Positions 1 through 10,951 of a stretch of DNA of 64,000 nucleotides are shown here, one piece after another. The notes under the pieces are model-generated. The model was given only the letters and a program-made list of their open reading frames with translations, had not been told where the DNA came from and ran no database searches. Position numbers and translations under genes: made by a program. Position 1 is the stretch's first letter. Every line of letters begins with the position of its first letter. This DNA comes from Terebella lapidaria (Eukaryota > Annelida > Polychaeta > Terebellida > Terebellidae): assembly GCA_949152475.1 (NCBI GenBank), contig OX424558.1:37582651-37646650 (forward strand), given 5' to 3'.

Positions 1-1137
1 GAGACAAAGAAACATTTTTTGTAGAAAAAATGATTTTAAAAAAGTGTTTTAATACTAAAACATACTGAATATAGAGCAATTTTGGGTAGATTAATTATAT
101 ACATACAGATAAAATCCCAGTTACGTGAACATGGTACATATACTACTAGACTAGACCACAGATGCACATATGGTTATACATATAAAATGTAAATTTCAGA
201 CGATTGTAGTTCATAATATTTGGAACTTGACAATGTTTTATGCAGTTTTGCATCAAATTGAAGTTGAATGAATTTACAATACAAATGTTCAAGTAGTATA
301 GGCAAATACATACCTCCAACATTCACTTTGCACTTGATTACCGGTATTTGTGTATTTCAGATATCTATCTAATGGGATTTGAATTATACTTTTCCCATCA
401 AGTTGTTATTGTTACTTTATTTTACCAAAGACCTCGAGCCCATGTGCATTTACAGAAAAGTGCAGGTATGAGCGAAGCAAAATTCGAACAGACCCTTTTA
501 CAGATTATAAAATTCACGATGACAAGTAAATGCATTGTAAATGTAAGCCGCTAAATCTTGGATACTTTGGTGATTTTTTTACGAAAATATTCTAACAAAT
601 ATTTTCGATAGTACACAATCAATATAACTATATTCATTATAATGCACTATATGCGCCTGATGATTATCGCTTCAGGTATTCTATTTTCCCTCCAAAAGTT
701 CACGATATTGGCAGGGCTATATAAACAGAGTATTGACTTGGGGCTGACAGACAAAATTCAAGTTATGCGGACACATGATATATCATCAATGGTTAGTTCA
801 TGTTTAGGTGATAAAATGATTGTTAAATTGAACGCAGGGTAACATATAAATATTCTTTGCTATATCGTGGGACTAGGAAATCATCAAGTGACCCTTCCCC
901 CCTAGTCTCAATGTGTGCGTATACAAAAATAAATCCTGCAGGCGCCCTTGCAATTATCATATCATCACAACAGTCAAGCCTGGCCAGACCGTGACGCGGT
1001 GATGACAACTGTCAAGCATGGCCAACAGTGACCCAGGTGACGAGGCTTAAGTGCACCTGGTGGCTTCTTTCGATTGCATTCAATATTATCGCCAACGTCG
1101 GGTATTGTGCTTGTAGTCTTTAAATGGACTTCTTTTT
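1..1137. other. No gene recognised
   Basis: AT-rich sequence with only short open frames of ordinary composition. No domain, splice-supported exon or RNA gene was recognised. The stretch around 880-1137 is less AT-rich but has no readable product. Confidence 0.5.
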
Positions 1138-1416
1138 GTCTCAATACACTGTCTGTGACACCTGTCAAGTCTCAATACACTGTCTGTGACACCTGTCAAG
1201 TCTCAATACACTGTCTGTGACACCTGTCAAGTCTCAATACACTGTCTGTGACACCTGTCAAGTCTCAATACACTGTCTGTGACACCTGTCAAGTCTCAAT
1301 ACACTGTCTGTGACACCTGTCAAGTCTCAATACACTGTCTGTGACACCTGTCAAGTCTCAATACACTGTCTGTGACACCTGTCAAGTCTCAATACACTGT
1401 CTGTGACACCTGTCAA
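1138..1416. repeat. 31-bp tandem repeat, nine copies
   Basis: Nine head-to-tail copies of a 31-bp unit beginning GTCTCAATACACTGTCTGTG run without interruption and look identical, ending where GTTCGTTATC replaces the unit start. Near identity of all copies implies recent expansion. There are no spacers and no adjacent cas-like genes, so it is a minisatellite rather than a CRISPR array. Confidence 0.95.
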
Positions 1417-2175
1417 GTTCGTTATCTTCTCCTGAGATTATTCTGCTTATACTTGATGTGTGACAGTACTGGTAAACTGGGCTTTGGTTTGTTTGCATCT
1501 TCCGTCTCAAATAGAGGTCAACTCCATCCATTTTCTACTCCAAGTAGGCATAAATGTATATTCTATCGATGTAATTGACAATGTAATATGGTACCTGTTG
1601 TGTGACAGGTACAGTATACAAGTGGACTGTGTGTGTTTGGACGGGAGTTTTTCCTATTCCAAAAATGTTTGATGTTAGGTTTTGTTTTGGCATGATAAAT
1701 TGTTTTTAGTTAGGTGTAGTATGTTGCTATATATATTCCCCATCATTGCCCAATGCAACTTTTATATTCTGTCACAAAATTGATATCTCGAGCATATTAT
1801 TTTGGTTTATGTGCATGTATGGAATGAACACACATATGTGATATAATCAAACTCCATTAAAATCTATCATTCGTTGATCAGACACACAGCGTCAGACATG
1901 AATTATTTACATATAGTTCGTTATATTTTGCGAGACGTGGAGTGAAGTACGACCCAAAGATATCATTTGGGAACACTTTTGTATTGGTCATATATTATGA
2001 TCCGAAGTTGTTCTTTCTTCTTTTGGTACATATTTAGTAAAAAAAATATATAAGCATATGTTCCTTTGCCCTGTCAGGGAAATTATTTAGTTTGTTTGAA
2101 TAGTTGAATAGAGATTAAGTTGGGTGTAAAGTATGAAAAATATGGTATGAAAAAAAACCCCGACAGGTGACAACT
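1417..2175. other. No gene recognised
   Basis: AT-rich intergenic sequence between the 31-bp array and the inverted trefoil relic. Nothing supportable was seen. Confidence 0.4.
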
Positions 2176-2354
2176 CAATTTTACATGTTTTATTATTATC
2201 ATTGACTGAATTGTTACAGATTTTCTTCTACTTGTGTTTAGTAGCTGAAGTAGCCGCAAAAGACCTGAAAGACAACAATTAAAAATTGAAACATTGAAGT
2301 GAAGCAAAGACAAAGCAACAAAATACATTTGATCTTTAATGTTGCAATTTTGAT
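2176..2354 (-). pseudogene. Relic of a trefoil gene's last exon, minus strand
   Basis: Reading the minus strand, the sequence matches the intron 2 / exon 3 junction of the trefoil genes further right. It shows the same run leading to TTTCAG, then a micro-exon at 2264-2238 with the sense V-F-C-G-Y-F-S-Y-stop. The intact genes have D-F-Y-S-Y-F-N-P-C-stop here. The 3' untranslated sequence continues with the same ACACA... and AAAATCTGTAA motifs. The terminal Cys is absent and no trefoil-domain exon lies beside it. The similarity stops at 2354, where the 458-bp repeat begins. It shows that the family once had a member in the opposite orientation here. Confidence 0.7.
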
Positions 2355-3728
2355 CAGTAAACGGTTTCAATCGCCCAAAGTTACATGTTCAATAACGCCC
2401 AACAATGACCCAACGTACATGTTGTAATTCTTTCTCTATCTGGTAGCACTCTTGTACTCATAATATGATGAGATCATAAGGAATGTATGTGTCAACCTAT
2501 TACCGCTGATAACCAAATTTTGATGATGCCAATAAAAAAATTAATATCAAAAACTTTCAGAATAGAAAGAAAGACCGATCAAACATTCATATCTGAAGCC
2601 ACACTGGCGTCATCAGGGGCAGACAGTGTGTAATTATAGTTGTTTCTACTGTACACCAGATGGAATTAGTGTACAACTGCCCAACAACTTATCAAAACAA
2701 ATTAGAAATCCGAAACAAACCCCGTGAAATAGGTGTATGACAAGTACATAAGTACCCAATCACAAGCCAGATGTGAAAAATTCGTTCACATCGTTCTGGA
2801 AAGTTTACTGGACAGTAAACGGTTTCAATCGCCCAAAGTTACATGTTCAATAACGCCCAACAATGACCCAACATACATGTTGTAATTCTTTCTCTATCTG
2901 GTAGCACTCTTGTACTCATAATATGATGAGATCATAAGGAATGTATGTGTCAACCTATTACCGCTGATAACCAAATTTTGATGATGCCAATAAAAAAATT
3001 AATATCAAAAACTTTCAGAATAGAAAGAAAGACCGATCAAACATTCATATCTGAAGCCACACTGGCGTCATCAGGGGCAGACAGTGTGTAATTATAGTTG
3101 TTTCTACTGTACACCAGATGGAATTAGTGTACAACTGCCCAACAACTTATCAAAACAAATTAGAAATCCGAAACAAACCCCGTGAAATAGGTGTATGACA
3201 AGTACATAAGTACCCAATCACAAGCCAGATGTGAAAAATTCGTTCACATCGTTCTGGAAAGTTTACTGGACAGTAAACGGTTTCAATCGCCCAAAGTTAC
3301 ATGTTCAATAACGCCCAACAATGACCCAACATACATGTTGTAATTCTTTCTCTATCTGGTAGCACTCTTGTACTCATAATATGATGAGATCATAAGGAAT
3401 GTATGTGTCAACCTATTACCGCTGATAACCAAATTTTGATGATGCCAAGAAAAAAATTAATATCAAAAACTTTCAGAATAGAAAGAAAGACCGATCAAAC
3501 ATTCATATCTGAAGCCACACTGGCGTCATCAGGGGCAGACAGTGTGTAATTATAGTTGTTTCTACTGTACACCAGATGGAATTAGTGTATAACTGCCCAA
3601 CAACTTATCAAAACAAATTAGAAATCCGAAACAAACCCCGTGAAATAGGTGTATGACAAGTACATAAGTACCCAATCACAAGCCAGATGTGAAAAATTCG
3701 TTCACATCGTTCTGGAAAGTTTACTGGA
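2355..3728. repeat. 458-bp tandem repeat, three copies
   Basis: Three near-identical 458-bp units start at 2355, 2813 and 3271, each opening with CAGTAAACGGTTTCAATC. A diverged single copy of part of the unit (ACTGGCGTCATCAGGGGCAG and the following 100 bases) lies at 49081-49330, just upstream of an orphan trefoil exon 3. The unit therefore probably derives from trefoil intron 2 or flanking sequence amplified in place. Confidence 0.93.
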
Positions 3729-3765
3729 CAGTGCTGAGCAACAAAGTTGAGACGTGGTTGTTACC

Positions 3766-4217
3766 TACGGAGCCTCTGAGAGGACATGGAAGAAATACTT
3801 TTAGCACAATGTTATTGCGTTCGCTCGCAATATTACCGCATTCCCTCGTAATTCGGATCGCGTTCCCTTGCAATCCGGATCGCATTCCCTCGCGATCTTA
3901 GTGCATTTCCTCGCATTCTGGATCGCGTTCCCTCACATTCCAGATCGCATTCCCACGCGATCTTATTGCGTTCCCTCACAATCCGGATCGCGTTCCCTCG
4001 CGATATTATTGCATTCCCTCACGATCTTATTGCATTCCCTCGCATTCTGGATCGTGTTCACTCACGATCTTGTAGAAAAACCTTCTCAGAAGTCATTGGC
4101 ATCAGCACAATGCGAGGGAACGCAATAAGATCGCGAGGGAACGCGATAATATTGCGAGGGAACGCAACAACGATATGTCAAAAAGTATTTCTTCCATGTC
4201 TTTTCAGCGGCTCTGTA
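3766..4217. mobile_element. Foldback element A (TACGG termini, CATTCCCTCGC array)
   Basis: A 452-bp non-coding element. The left end TACGGAGCCTCTGAGAGG and the reverse complement of the right end, TACAGAGCCGCTGAAAAG, form a terminal inverted repeat continuing through GACATGGAAGAAATA. It is flanked on both sides by GTTACC (3760-3765 and 4218-4223), a perfect 6-bp target-site duplication. The left half is an array of about 21-24-bp units built on CATTCCCTCGC plus GATCTTATTG or AATCCGGATCG. The right half carries the complementary array, so the whole folds back. A short unique core (TTGGCATCAGCACA) is shared with copies at 42.04 and 50.3 kb. No transposase is encoded. Confidence 0.88.
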
Positions 4218-4426
4218 GTTACCCCACTAAAATAAAATCGTTTTGACTTTTCATTGGAAGTCAACTTCAAGGTCACCACTGAAATCGCCAATATAAATTC
4301 CCGTTTGAATGTGCAAATATTTGAGCTCTATATTGAGGTATCTTATATAACTCCTATCATGAAGGAAAACATAGTTACAAGGTTTGACTCCAATAATAAT
4401 TTCAATTTCGAGAGAAATAACCTCTA
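4218..4426. other. No gene recognised
   Basis: Short AT-rich spacer between two copies of foldback family A. No exon or motif was seen. Confidence 0.4.
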
Positions 4427-4533
4427 TATGGAGCCTCTGAGAGGACATGGAAGAAATATTTCTAGCACATTGTTATTGCGTTCCCTCGCAATAATATCGC
4501 ATTCTCTCGCATTCCTGATCGCATTCCTTCGTA
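4427..4533. mobile_element. Partial foldback element A
   Basis: Begins TATGGAGCCTCTGAGAGG, matching the terminal repeat of the element at 3766, followed by a short CATTCTCTCGC-type array and ending near CCTTCGTA. Flanks CCTCTA and CCTTTT are only a weak 6-bp match, so the right boundary is uncertain. Confidence 0.6.
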
Positions 4534-6350
4534 CCTTTTAGATGGAAAATGCTCAAATTGAGTCAAGAGTAATGAAATTTATACATGTCACAATGTCAGA
4601 ATACCATTTTCTGGCTGGAAATGACTCAAAATCAAAATAGGGTAACTTGATTTCGAAAGAGAAACTGATTTCTCCAACTCTCGGAAAGTCAAAAAAGTCG
4701 CCACGCACAGACAGGCGATTCAAAATCATGCAAAGAGGAAAGAGCAATAGAAAATTAGAAAGTAACTTATCTTTTCTGGGTGAAGAACTCCATAAAGATT
4801 GGAACTGAACCATTAAAAGATAAACAGGTAACCTGCAACACAATGTAAATAGGCAATCAAACCATTGGTTCGGTAACTGAAAAACATTTATTTTGCATAC
4901 AAATTCATGTTTCGAAGATCTTGCATCGAGATAGTATCAATTACGAACAACACCTTTAGAAGCTGTAAATGTCAAATGAATATTTACTAAACACGAGAGC
5001 AGATTGTATCATTCACAAAATTTCCTTACATGGGCCATAACTTATAGTCGGCTGTAAAGGATACCCCGTGTTTTGGGTTATTGTCGCCTCCATGAGGAGG
5101 CGACATACTCAAATACGATTAAAACAGCCCATGGTTAGATGCGTTGGTCCGGTCCTGCAATAGTACCGCAGCGTTTGATTTAAAATTTTTAGTGTCAACA
5201 AGCAGATGGAGACAATCACTAGAAAAACTATTCCAGTTAGATTGTGAAACGTTCTCAAATTTTCTTCTTGTCTGACAACCGCAAAACATTGCGAGTACTT
5301 CGATAGATTTGACCGGTCAGACAGCGGCTTCCCTGGAATTCCCCGACTCCGTGGGAATGGCTTGTTGATATCATCATGGCTTGAGCACTGTTCCGAAAGA
5401 TGTCATTTTTGAATGAGAGCGTATTGCCCACCATTCAAATTGTCGGGGGGAAAGTTTGTCAAGAAATATTCATGCAAGTACCGGTTCCCTTCTTATCAAC
5501 CGATGTACTCAGTATACTTGCGATCATGAAGATTTGAACATGATTGAATGGGCATTTATTTTGCAGCATTTAACGAGAACTTAGAATTATAAGGCATTTG
5601 TATTTATAGGATTCTCTTAAAATCTACACAATATTTATGGAATTATATTGATATGACAGTCAGTTAAAAAAATGCAAAAGGGGACAGATGATCAAACACC
5701 GCTGACACGGCGCTGTGTCTGTATCGATACTCTACTGGGAACTGCAGACAGGGTGCACAATGCTTTGCGGAAATATGTTTTATAGCGATTTTTCTCGTTC
5801 GATGCAGTTTGATGAAATATTTCACCCAAAAAATGTTGTTTTAGAGGTCGAATGCTGTGAATAATGGAGCCTGGGCATACAAGTTAAGTTTATGTAGCAT
5901 GTTAAATTTATATTAACGAGCTATCGTGGATGGGTGTTTCGAATTGATATGGGTCTGGAAAAGGTCTGGAAATTGTTCCATTTTGAGTCTGGAAAGTCCC
6001 TGATCTTGTTATCCACAGAATAGTGAATACTATGTGACTATAATGATGTGATCTGGAATGCGAGGGAACGAGGGAATGCAATAATAGTTGGAAAATAAAG
6101 AGACATGTCTCAAAAAATTGAGACATGTCGATAAATCGAGTGAATTATCTCAATAAATCGATTTTGAATCTCGATAAATTCATTTATGTGTTAAACATTG
6201 AATGTACAAGTAAAATGGAAATATGTTTAGAGTCACATTATTCGTATTGAAAACTATAATTAGTAGGCCTATTCAGAGGCTTCGTACTTGCTTGATAACA
6301 CACACGTACACACATATACAAACAAGAGAACAACTCGACATATTCACGAC
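4534..6350. other. Non-genic stretch with dispersed-repeat fragments
   Basis: No gene recognised. Positions 4967-5065 match 41876-41990 and belong to a dispersed repeat (TTACATGGGCCATAACTT) also traceable near 7.4, 15.6 and 43.45 kb. A perfect hairpin of TGTCGCCTCC and GGAGGCGACA lies at about 5085-5107. A short piece of the GCGAGGGAACG array of foldback family A sits at about 6055-6085. Confidence 0.5.
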
Positions 6351-6571
6351 CAGGTGCGGATCCAAGATTCGACCAACGGCGGAGGGGGGGGGGGGGGGGG
6401 TGAGGTGGGGAAAGACTGGCAGCGTTCGAAACATCTGCGGTCGGGTACTCTGTGGTCAAAACAAGTACATTTGAGGATGTTGAATAAGAGTTTTTTTTCC
6501 TTACGTGCCTCTTTATGGCGCCAAGTCCAAATGACCGGGGTAGCGGGGGGAGGGGCGCTAATCCGCGCCTG
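6351..6571. mobile_element. Small TIR element (CAGGYGCGGAT ends)
   Basis: The left end CAGGTGCGGATCCA and the reverse complement of the right end, CAGGCGCGGATTAG, form short terminal inverted repeats around a G-rich body of 221 bp. The right-hand half recurs near 42.43-42.56 and 50.60-50.73 kb, so the insertion predates duplication of the trefoil units. Such ends are common in hAT-like MITEs, but no clear 8-bp target duplication is visible and the superfamily is an inference. Confidence 0.45.
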
Positions 6572-7109
6572 AAGACCGATGTAGCTACTTGCCTGATTGA
6601 TCGGAACCAAAAAAAGCGCAAGCAACACAGCGGTTTGGATATCCACTCTCCATACACTCTCCATACATCCCTTAGAAATATTGCATGAGTTATTTAAAAA
6701 ATGTTCTTGATAACTCAAGTTTGTTATTTCAATGAATCGAGCTAGTTATCTCGATAAATTGTTATCCTGATAAATCGGGCTCGTTATCTTGAGGAATCAA
6801 CTTATTTTCTTGATAATTCGTCTCAATATCTCAATAAATTGAGACATGTCGATAAATCGAGTGAATTATCTCAATAAATCGATTTTGAATCTCGATAAAT
6901 TCATTTATGTGTTAAACATTGAATGTACAAGTAAAATGGAAATATGTTTAGAGTCACATTATTCGTATTGAAAACTATAATTAGTAGGCCTAAATGATCT
7001 AACATTATAACATAAAATTGAATAATACAGACCGAACTGTATTTTTCTTTTCCAAACAGAGTTCGATTATTTACTACTTCATACATTTGAAATCAGATCA
7101 GGAGTTCCG

Positions 7110-7370
7110 TTAGAAATACTTATTGATATTGAGCGCTTTATTCCCCTCGTTTCTGCCGTTGGTGAAGCATATTTTTCGGATTTCCTCCTCTTCAAACACA
7201 ATTCGAATAGGCTGTTTTTGATAATAATGTTTTGCATGTTCGAAATTATCTGCGCATTCGCGTTCGAATGAGTTGTCATGTATGTACAACACATGCGATC
7301 CATCTGCCATCAATAATTCAATATATAGTATTTTAATAGCCCAAGATGTGGAAGTATCTTTTACAGCCAA
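7110..7370 (-). other. Unrecognised minus-strand frame in a dispersed repeat
   Basis: An 86-codon frame reads ...YIELLMADGSHVLYIHDNS... and then EEEEIRKIC. The duplicate at 43188-43451 stays open despite a 9-base in-frame deletion. The third unit (about 51.3-51.48 kb) retains the C-terminal half with lesions. The LMADG-HVLY core also recurs at 15.54 kb (minus) and as DNA at 42.01 kb. I do not recognise the protein. It may be a fragment of a transposon-encoded protein carried by a repeat. Open frames in a 97-98% duplicate are weak evidence of coding. Confidence 0.3.
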
Positions 7371-8714
7371 TATTAGTTATTGCCCATGTAAGCGACTTTT
7401 GTAAGTGATACGATCTGCATTTAGTTCAATGAATATCCAATCGATATACTTACATCTTCTAAAGCTGCTGTTTGATATCGATTCTGTTTCCAAGCATTGT
7501 TTTATCTACCTTTCTTTTCAAAATAAGAGCTGTATCACTGCTGCGTCAAGATAGAGCTGAAATATCATATGTTAATCCATATACTACAGAAATACCACGT
7601 GTTTGTCATGCTTCCACATGTCTCCATATTGGTGTACTTGATTTCACATGGGTCGTGGTGTTTATACATAATTTTGTCGATGTACATAATCTGACACTGT
7701 GGAAGAAAATTCGGACCGAATGATAATTTAAGTTGTTTGTCGAGTCAGTATTTCGAAAAAAAAACCTGACTGATCTCAATGAATCGACTCAACTTATGTG
7801 TCTCAATAAATTGGTTCAATCTTTGGGTGTGCATACTGAATTTAGAAGAAAGTAGAAAAATGGAACTATTGACCTGGGACATACCGGGCCATTGACAACA
7901 ACAGGGAACTAATGTAAGAAACCAGCCAATCATGAATAGATGGAATAAGTCACCAACAACCACAACATTGCACACAGGAATAATGGAGATCAAACTTCCC
8001 AATTAAAAAGTGCATCCCAGATGACATATCAAATATCAGAATAATCGTAAATGATCGTAAATGATTTAACTTATGGAATGAAACATGCTAGAATATCATC
8101 TGGCGTTTTCTGGTATGAACGTTCTAATATTTGGCAGTTTGGTATTGATTTTATTTTAAATTTATTTATGCCATTCATTTATTCAACGGGGTTTCAATAT
8201 AAATTAAATGTTATTTCATTTTCCTGTTGATATTGCAATATTACTGCTGACCTGTCTTCAGACTACATCGTATAGCCTAGGACACAATTCCAGTCGAATT
8301 TTACCGGACTTACTAAAGCATAAGGCGATTTATCAAGAGTATGTTGAGTTATCAAGATACGTAAGTATGTGTAGTGGTATATCGTGTAAGTCGATTCATC
8401 TAGATGCTAAGTAGACGAATTGTAAAATAAAACATTTATTTTTTGTGTTCTAATTATCAAAGGGTAGCCTACTACCCCATTTGCACTACAGTGCACCGAT
8501 TAGAGTATCAACTGAACAGTCCTCTAACGCGAGCTACATCATCAGTCGCATAGAAAAACCTCGTTATTTTGATCTACAAAGTGAAACAGCGTTTCCTGTT
8601 TCCATATGAATCCACATTCAACACACATGTTCCACTGTTAAAATTTCATGTCTCTGATCTACGATTAATCGTTTTCGAAGTAGAAACATTCTTCCAAAGA
8701 TGAATATACGTGGT

Positions 8715-8823
8715 CTATCGCCTACTTAAGCACATTGAACATTGAAGTCACCACAGTCGCCCGGGCATAGGACAAGTCTGAAAGAAAATTCCTGCATTCG
8801 ACTCGACACTTCAACATCGATGA
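8715..8823 (+). promoter_or_regulatory. Promoter and non-coding leader exon, trefoil copy 1
   Basis: Aligned with the TATATAAGG promoters at 22379 and 31652, but the TATA position here reads CTACTTAAGC, so the box is degraded. The conserved start region CACCACAGTCGCCCGGG (about 8749-8765) is followed by a leader exon ending at 8823 before donor GTATGT. It should splice to the acceptor CATTGCAG at 10735-10744 just before the trefoil ATG. Exon assignment rests on conservation across five copies, not on transcripts. Confidence 0.6.
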
Positions 8824-9076
8824 GTATGTTTCCAATTTCTTTTTGAAGATCACTGACATCAGTCGATTTCAAGAGTTAAGGGAGTGATTGAAAATTGAGT
8901 GAATTTTGCATCATTTTGTTTCTATATGTTTAGGATAATGCACAGTTGTGCGCCTTTACTGTCTGGCTTGATGTCAAAGAATGATCAAAATCATTACCGA
9001 CGTTCAACATCGGTTACGCCAAGAACATGGCATCGTGGTTTGACAAGGTTCAAAATTTTTAGAAATTCATTGCTTA

Positions 9077-9475
9077 GGCATAAAGTATTATGGTTCTGGT
9101 TAGGTGCGCGTCACTTTCAACCCCGCGCATCACTAGCTTTAAAAAGATCGTGCGCATCACTTTCCGAGAGCCGACTTCCATTTTTTTTTTAGTAAATTGA
9201 CACCCGTACACCGATGTTGGTGAGATAATGATCGAGTAAAATGGTCCCGATTGTCTTTGACATCACTATATTGGTTTATGGCTGGCCAAATGGGCCAAAT
9301 TCGACCAGGTCAGCCATCAGCAGCGAATTTTAGGGGAAAACGCTCATCCAAATTAACCGCCTCTGTGGCCGAGTGGATGGGACCGGTGGGTCTTGAAGCA
9401 ACGAAGCTCAGAGGTGGTAGGTGACGCGGGTTCGATCCCCGTCACCGGCACAAAGTAGGTGAAGTTTTCATCCTC

Positions 9476-9508
<33 letters not shown>

Positions 9509-9624
9509 ATGGCCATATTTGACCGGACCATTCATTCACCAGCAGCCCATTTTAGGGAATAATGAAGAAATGAAAATCACTTTTTCAAGGACCCTATTAA
9601 TAGAACCATAATGCTGTTTTGGCC
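9077..9624 (+). mobile_element. PIF/Harbinger-like MITE, copy 1 (contains SINE)
   Basis: A 548-bp non-coding element bounded by TTA on both sides (9074-9076 and 9625-9627), starting GGCATAAAGTATTATGGTTC. Its right end, reverse complemented, reads GGCCAAAACAGCATTATGG, so both ends share ATTATGGTTCT. A 3-bp TTA target duplication and GGC termini are typical of PIF/Harbinger. Three other copies lie at 32349-32738, 45689-46248 and 58815-59232 (minus). A SINE is inserted in the interior of this copy and of the 45.7-kb copy only. Confidence 0.8.
9354..9507 (+). mobile_element. tRNA-derived SINE with (ATT)n tail
   Basis: Contains a Pol III A box TGGCCGAGTGG (9366-9376) and B box GGTTCGATCCC (9429-9439) with a long variable-arm region between them, as in tRNA-Ser/Leu, then a tail of about nine ATT units. 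Inserted in the MITE at 9077-9624. The minus strand gives a spurious peptide (VTGIEPASP...), the usual translation of this tRNA-like body. The copy at 45968-46132 differs mainly in tail length. Confidence 0.85.
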
Positions 9625-9858
9625 TTATAATTAATGATTTAAAAATCTCCTAATTGGATTAAAAATGCACGCTTAGGTTTAGTAACTCAGAAGAAGGATG
9701 TCGTTTAAATGATAACATGGCATTGAGAAGAATTCCTTATTTCCGTGGTTTGACAACTTAAAATTGTGTAAGAATTTTTGCTTATGATGAGTGAAGTTTA
9801 TTAGAAAATACTACAAACAATACGCTAGGTATACTAACTAGGAAAAATCGTGTATATG

Positions 9859-10362
9859 TATGGTTGGCCAAACTGGTCATAAGTAAATTTTGTTGCGCGG
9901 AGTGAATATGCAATTATATCGCGCAATAAATTAACCAATCATGGACAGTGTTTTATGACGCGATCAAAATATATTTATATCGCGCGTCAATTCAACCATT
10001 CATACACCGTCTCTTCATGCGCGACACATTTAAGGATACTTATTGCGCGCATTAAATCAGCAATTGTATCGCACAGTAAACCAGCCAATCGTGTAAGGTG
10101 TTTTATGTCACGGTACAATTTGATTTAGATCGCGGAGTAAATCATCCAATGACAACCTGTGACTTCATGCCCGCAATAAATATAATTTGAAATGCATCGC
10201 GCATTAAAAGACGGGTGATGAATGGTTGACATATAGCGCGGCATAACTATATTTTGATCGCGATATAAATCACCTCACTTGATTGGTTGATTTACAGCGC
10301 GACATAATTCCATATTTATCGCGCGCAACAAACTTTACTTCTGACCAGTTTGGCCAACCATA
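9859..10362. mobile_element. Foldback element B (TATGG termini, CGCG-rich palindromic core)
   Basis: A 504-bp element with terminal inverted repeat TATGGTTGGCCAAACTGGTC, almost perfect for about 40 bp, flanked by TATATG on both sides (9853-9858 and 10363-10368). The duplicate unit at about 46475-46490 has the uninterrupted site with a single TATATG, which proves insertion after the segmental duplication. The interior repeats motifs of ATATCGCGC and ATTGGTTGATT in both orientations. No coding capacity. Confidence 0.95.
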
Positions 10363-10746
10363 TATATGTGTATAAATTATCTATAATAGCTAATATAGCC
10401 CTTACCTAAAGTTCCTACGTTTTCATCGACTGTCATTTGTCACAAATTTTATCAAATAGATGTCCATAGTCTTATAAATTAAACATATAATTATGATATA
10501 GGACATCTATACAGATGGTCTCAAAGGCGAAGACCATTAGTAGTATGCGAGAGTATTTTCCAAGAAACTGGTAGCCAACTGTGCAGATCTATAATCACAA
10601 AACGCTATAAACAATACCAATAGCCATTCTTTTGTGTAATGTTACTCTCTATCGCTATAACTGCATAATCGCTATAATTCAATTTTATTTGAAGGTTAAA
10701 TTTCAGATTAACAGACTATGACTGTACAATGATGTTCATTGCAGCC

Positions 10747-10951
10747 ATGAAGTCCCTGTTGATTGTGGTACTTTTCACCACCTGTTGTGCAATGGTCCTA
10801 GGTCAACCATGGCCTAGCAGTTGCCATGTGCCATCCAACAACAGAATCGAGTGTGGTTATCCGGGCATCAGTGAGACAGATTGTAAACAAAGATATTTGA
10901 ACTACTGTTGCTATGATGAACTACCAGGAACAAACTGGTGCTATTTTCCAA
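10747..10951 (+). CDS. Trefoil gene copy 1, first coding exon only
   Basis: Secreted trefoil (P-domain) peptide exon. The start chosen is the ATG of MKSLL at 10747, because the two upstream in-frame ATGs are absent from paralogues and lie before the conserved CATTGCAG acceptor. A 19-residue signal peptide ends VLG, then Q-P-W-P and a trefoil domain with six Cys and the GYPGIS core. The exon ends in phase 1 at CCAA before GTGAGT. Exons 2 and 3, present in the near-identical copy at 46855, are missing: similarity ends at 11043 and Helitron debris follows. If the donor is not used, the frame runs on to S-E-F-V-S-stop at 10968, a 73-residue single-trefoil product. It is probably a truncated duplicate, though expression as a one-domain peptide is possible. 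Confidence 0.75.

Noticed and set aside
1138-1416. CRISPR-like regular repeat
   Set aside because: The 31-bp units are contiguous with no spacers, and the window is eukaryotic.
8899-9192. 97-codon frame repeated at 45511
   Set aside because: The frame runs from unit flank into the MITE; its duplication follows from the segmental duplication and no domain is present.
9354-9507. Functional tRNA gene
   Set aside because: Pol III boxes are present, but the molecule lacks a consistent acceptor stem, is followed by an (ATT)n tail and lies inside a MITE in two copies: a SINE.
9353-9535. Minus-strand protein containing VTGIEPASP
   Set aside because: This is the translation of the tRNA-like SINE body, a known kind of spurious frame.
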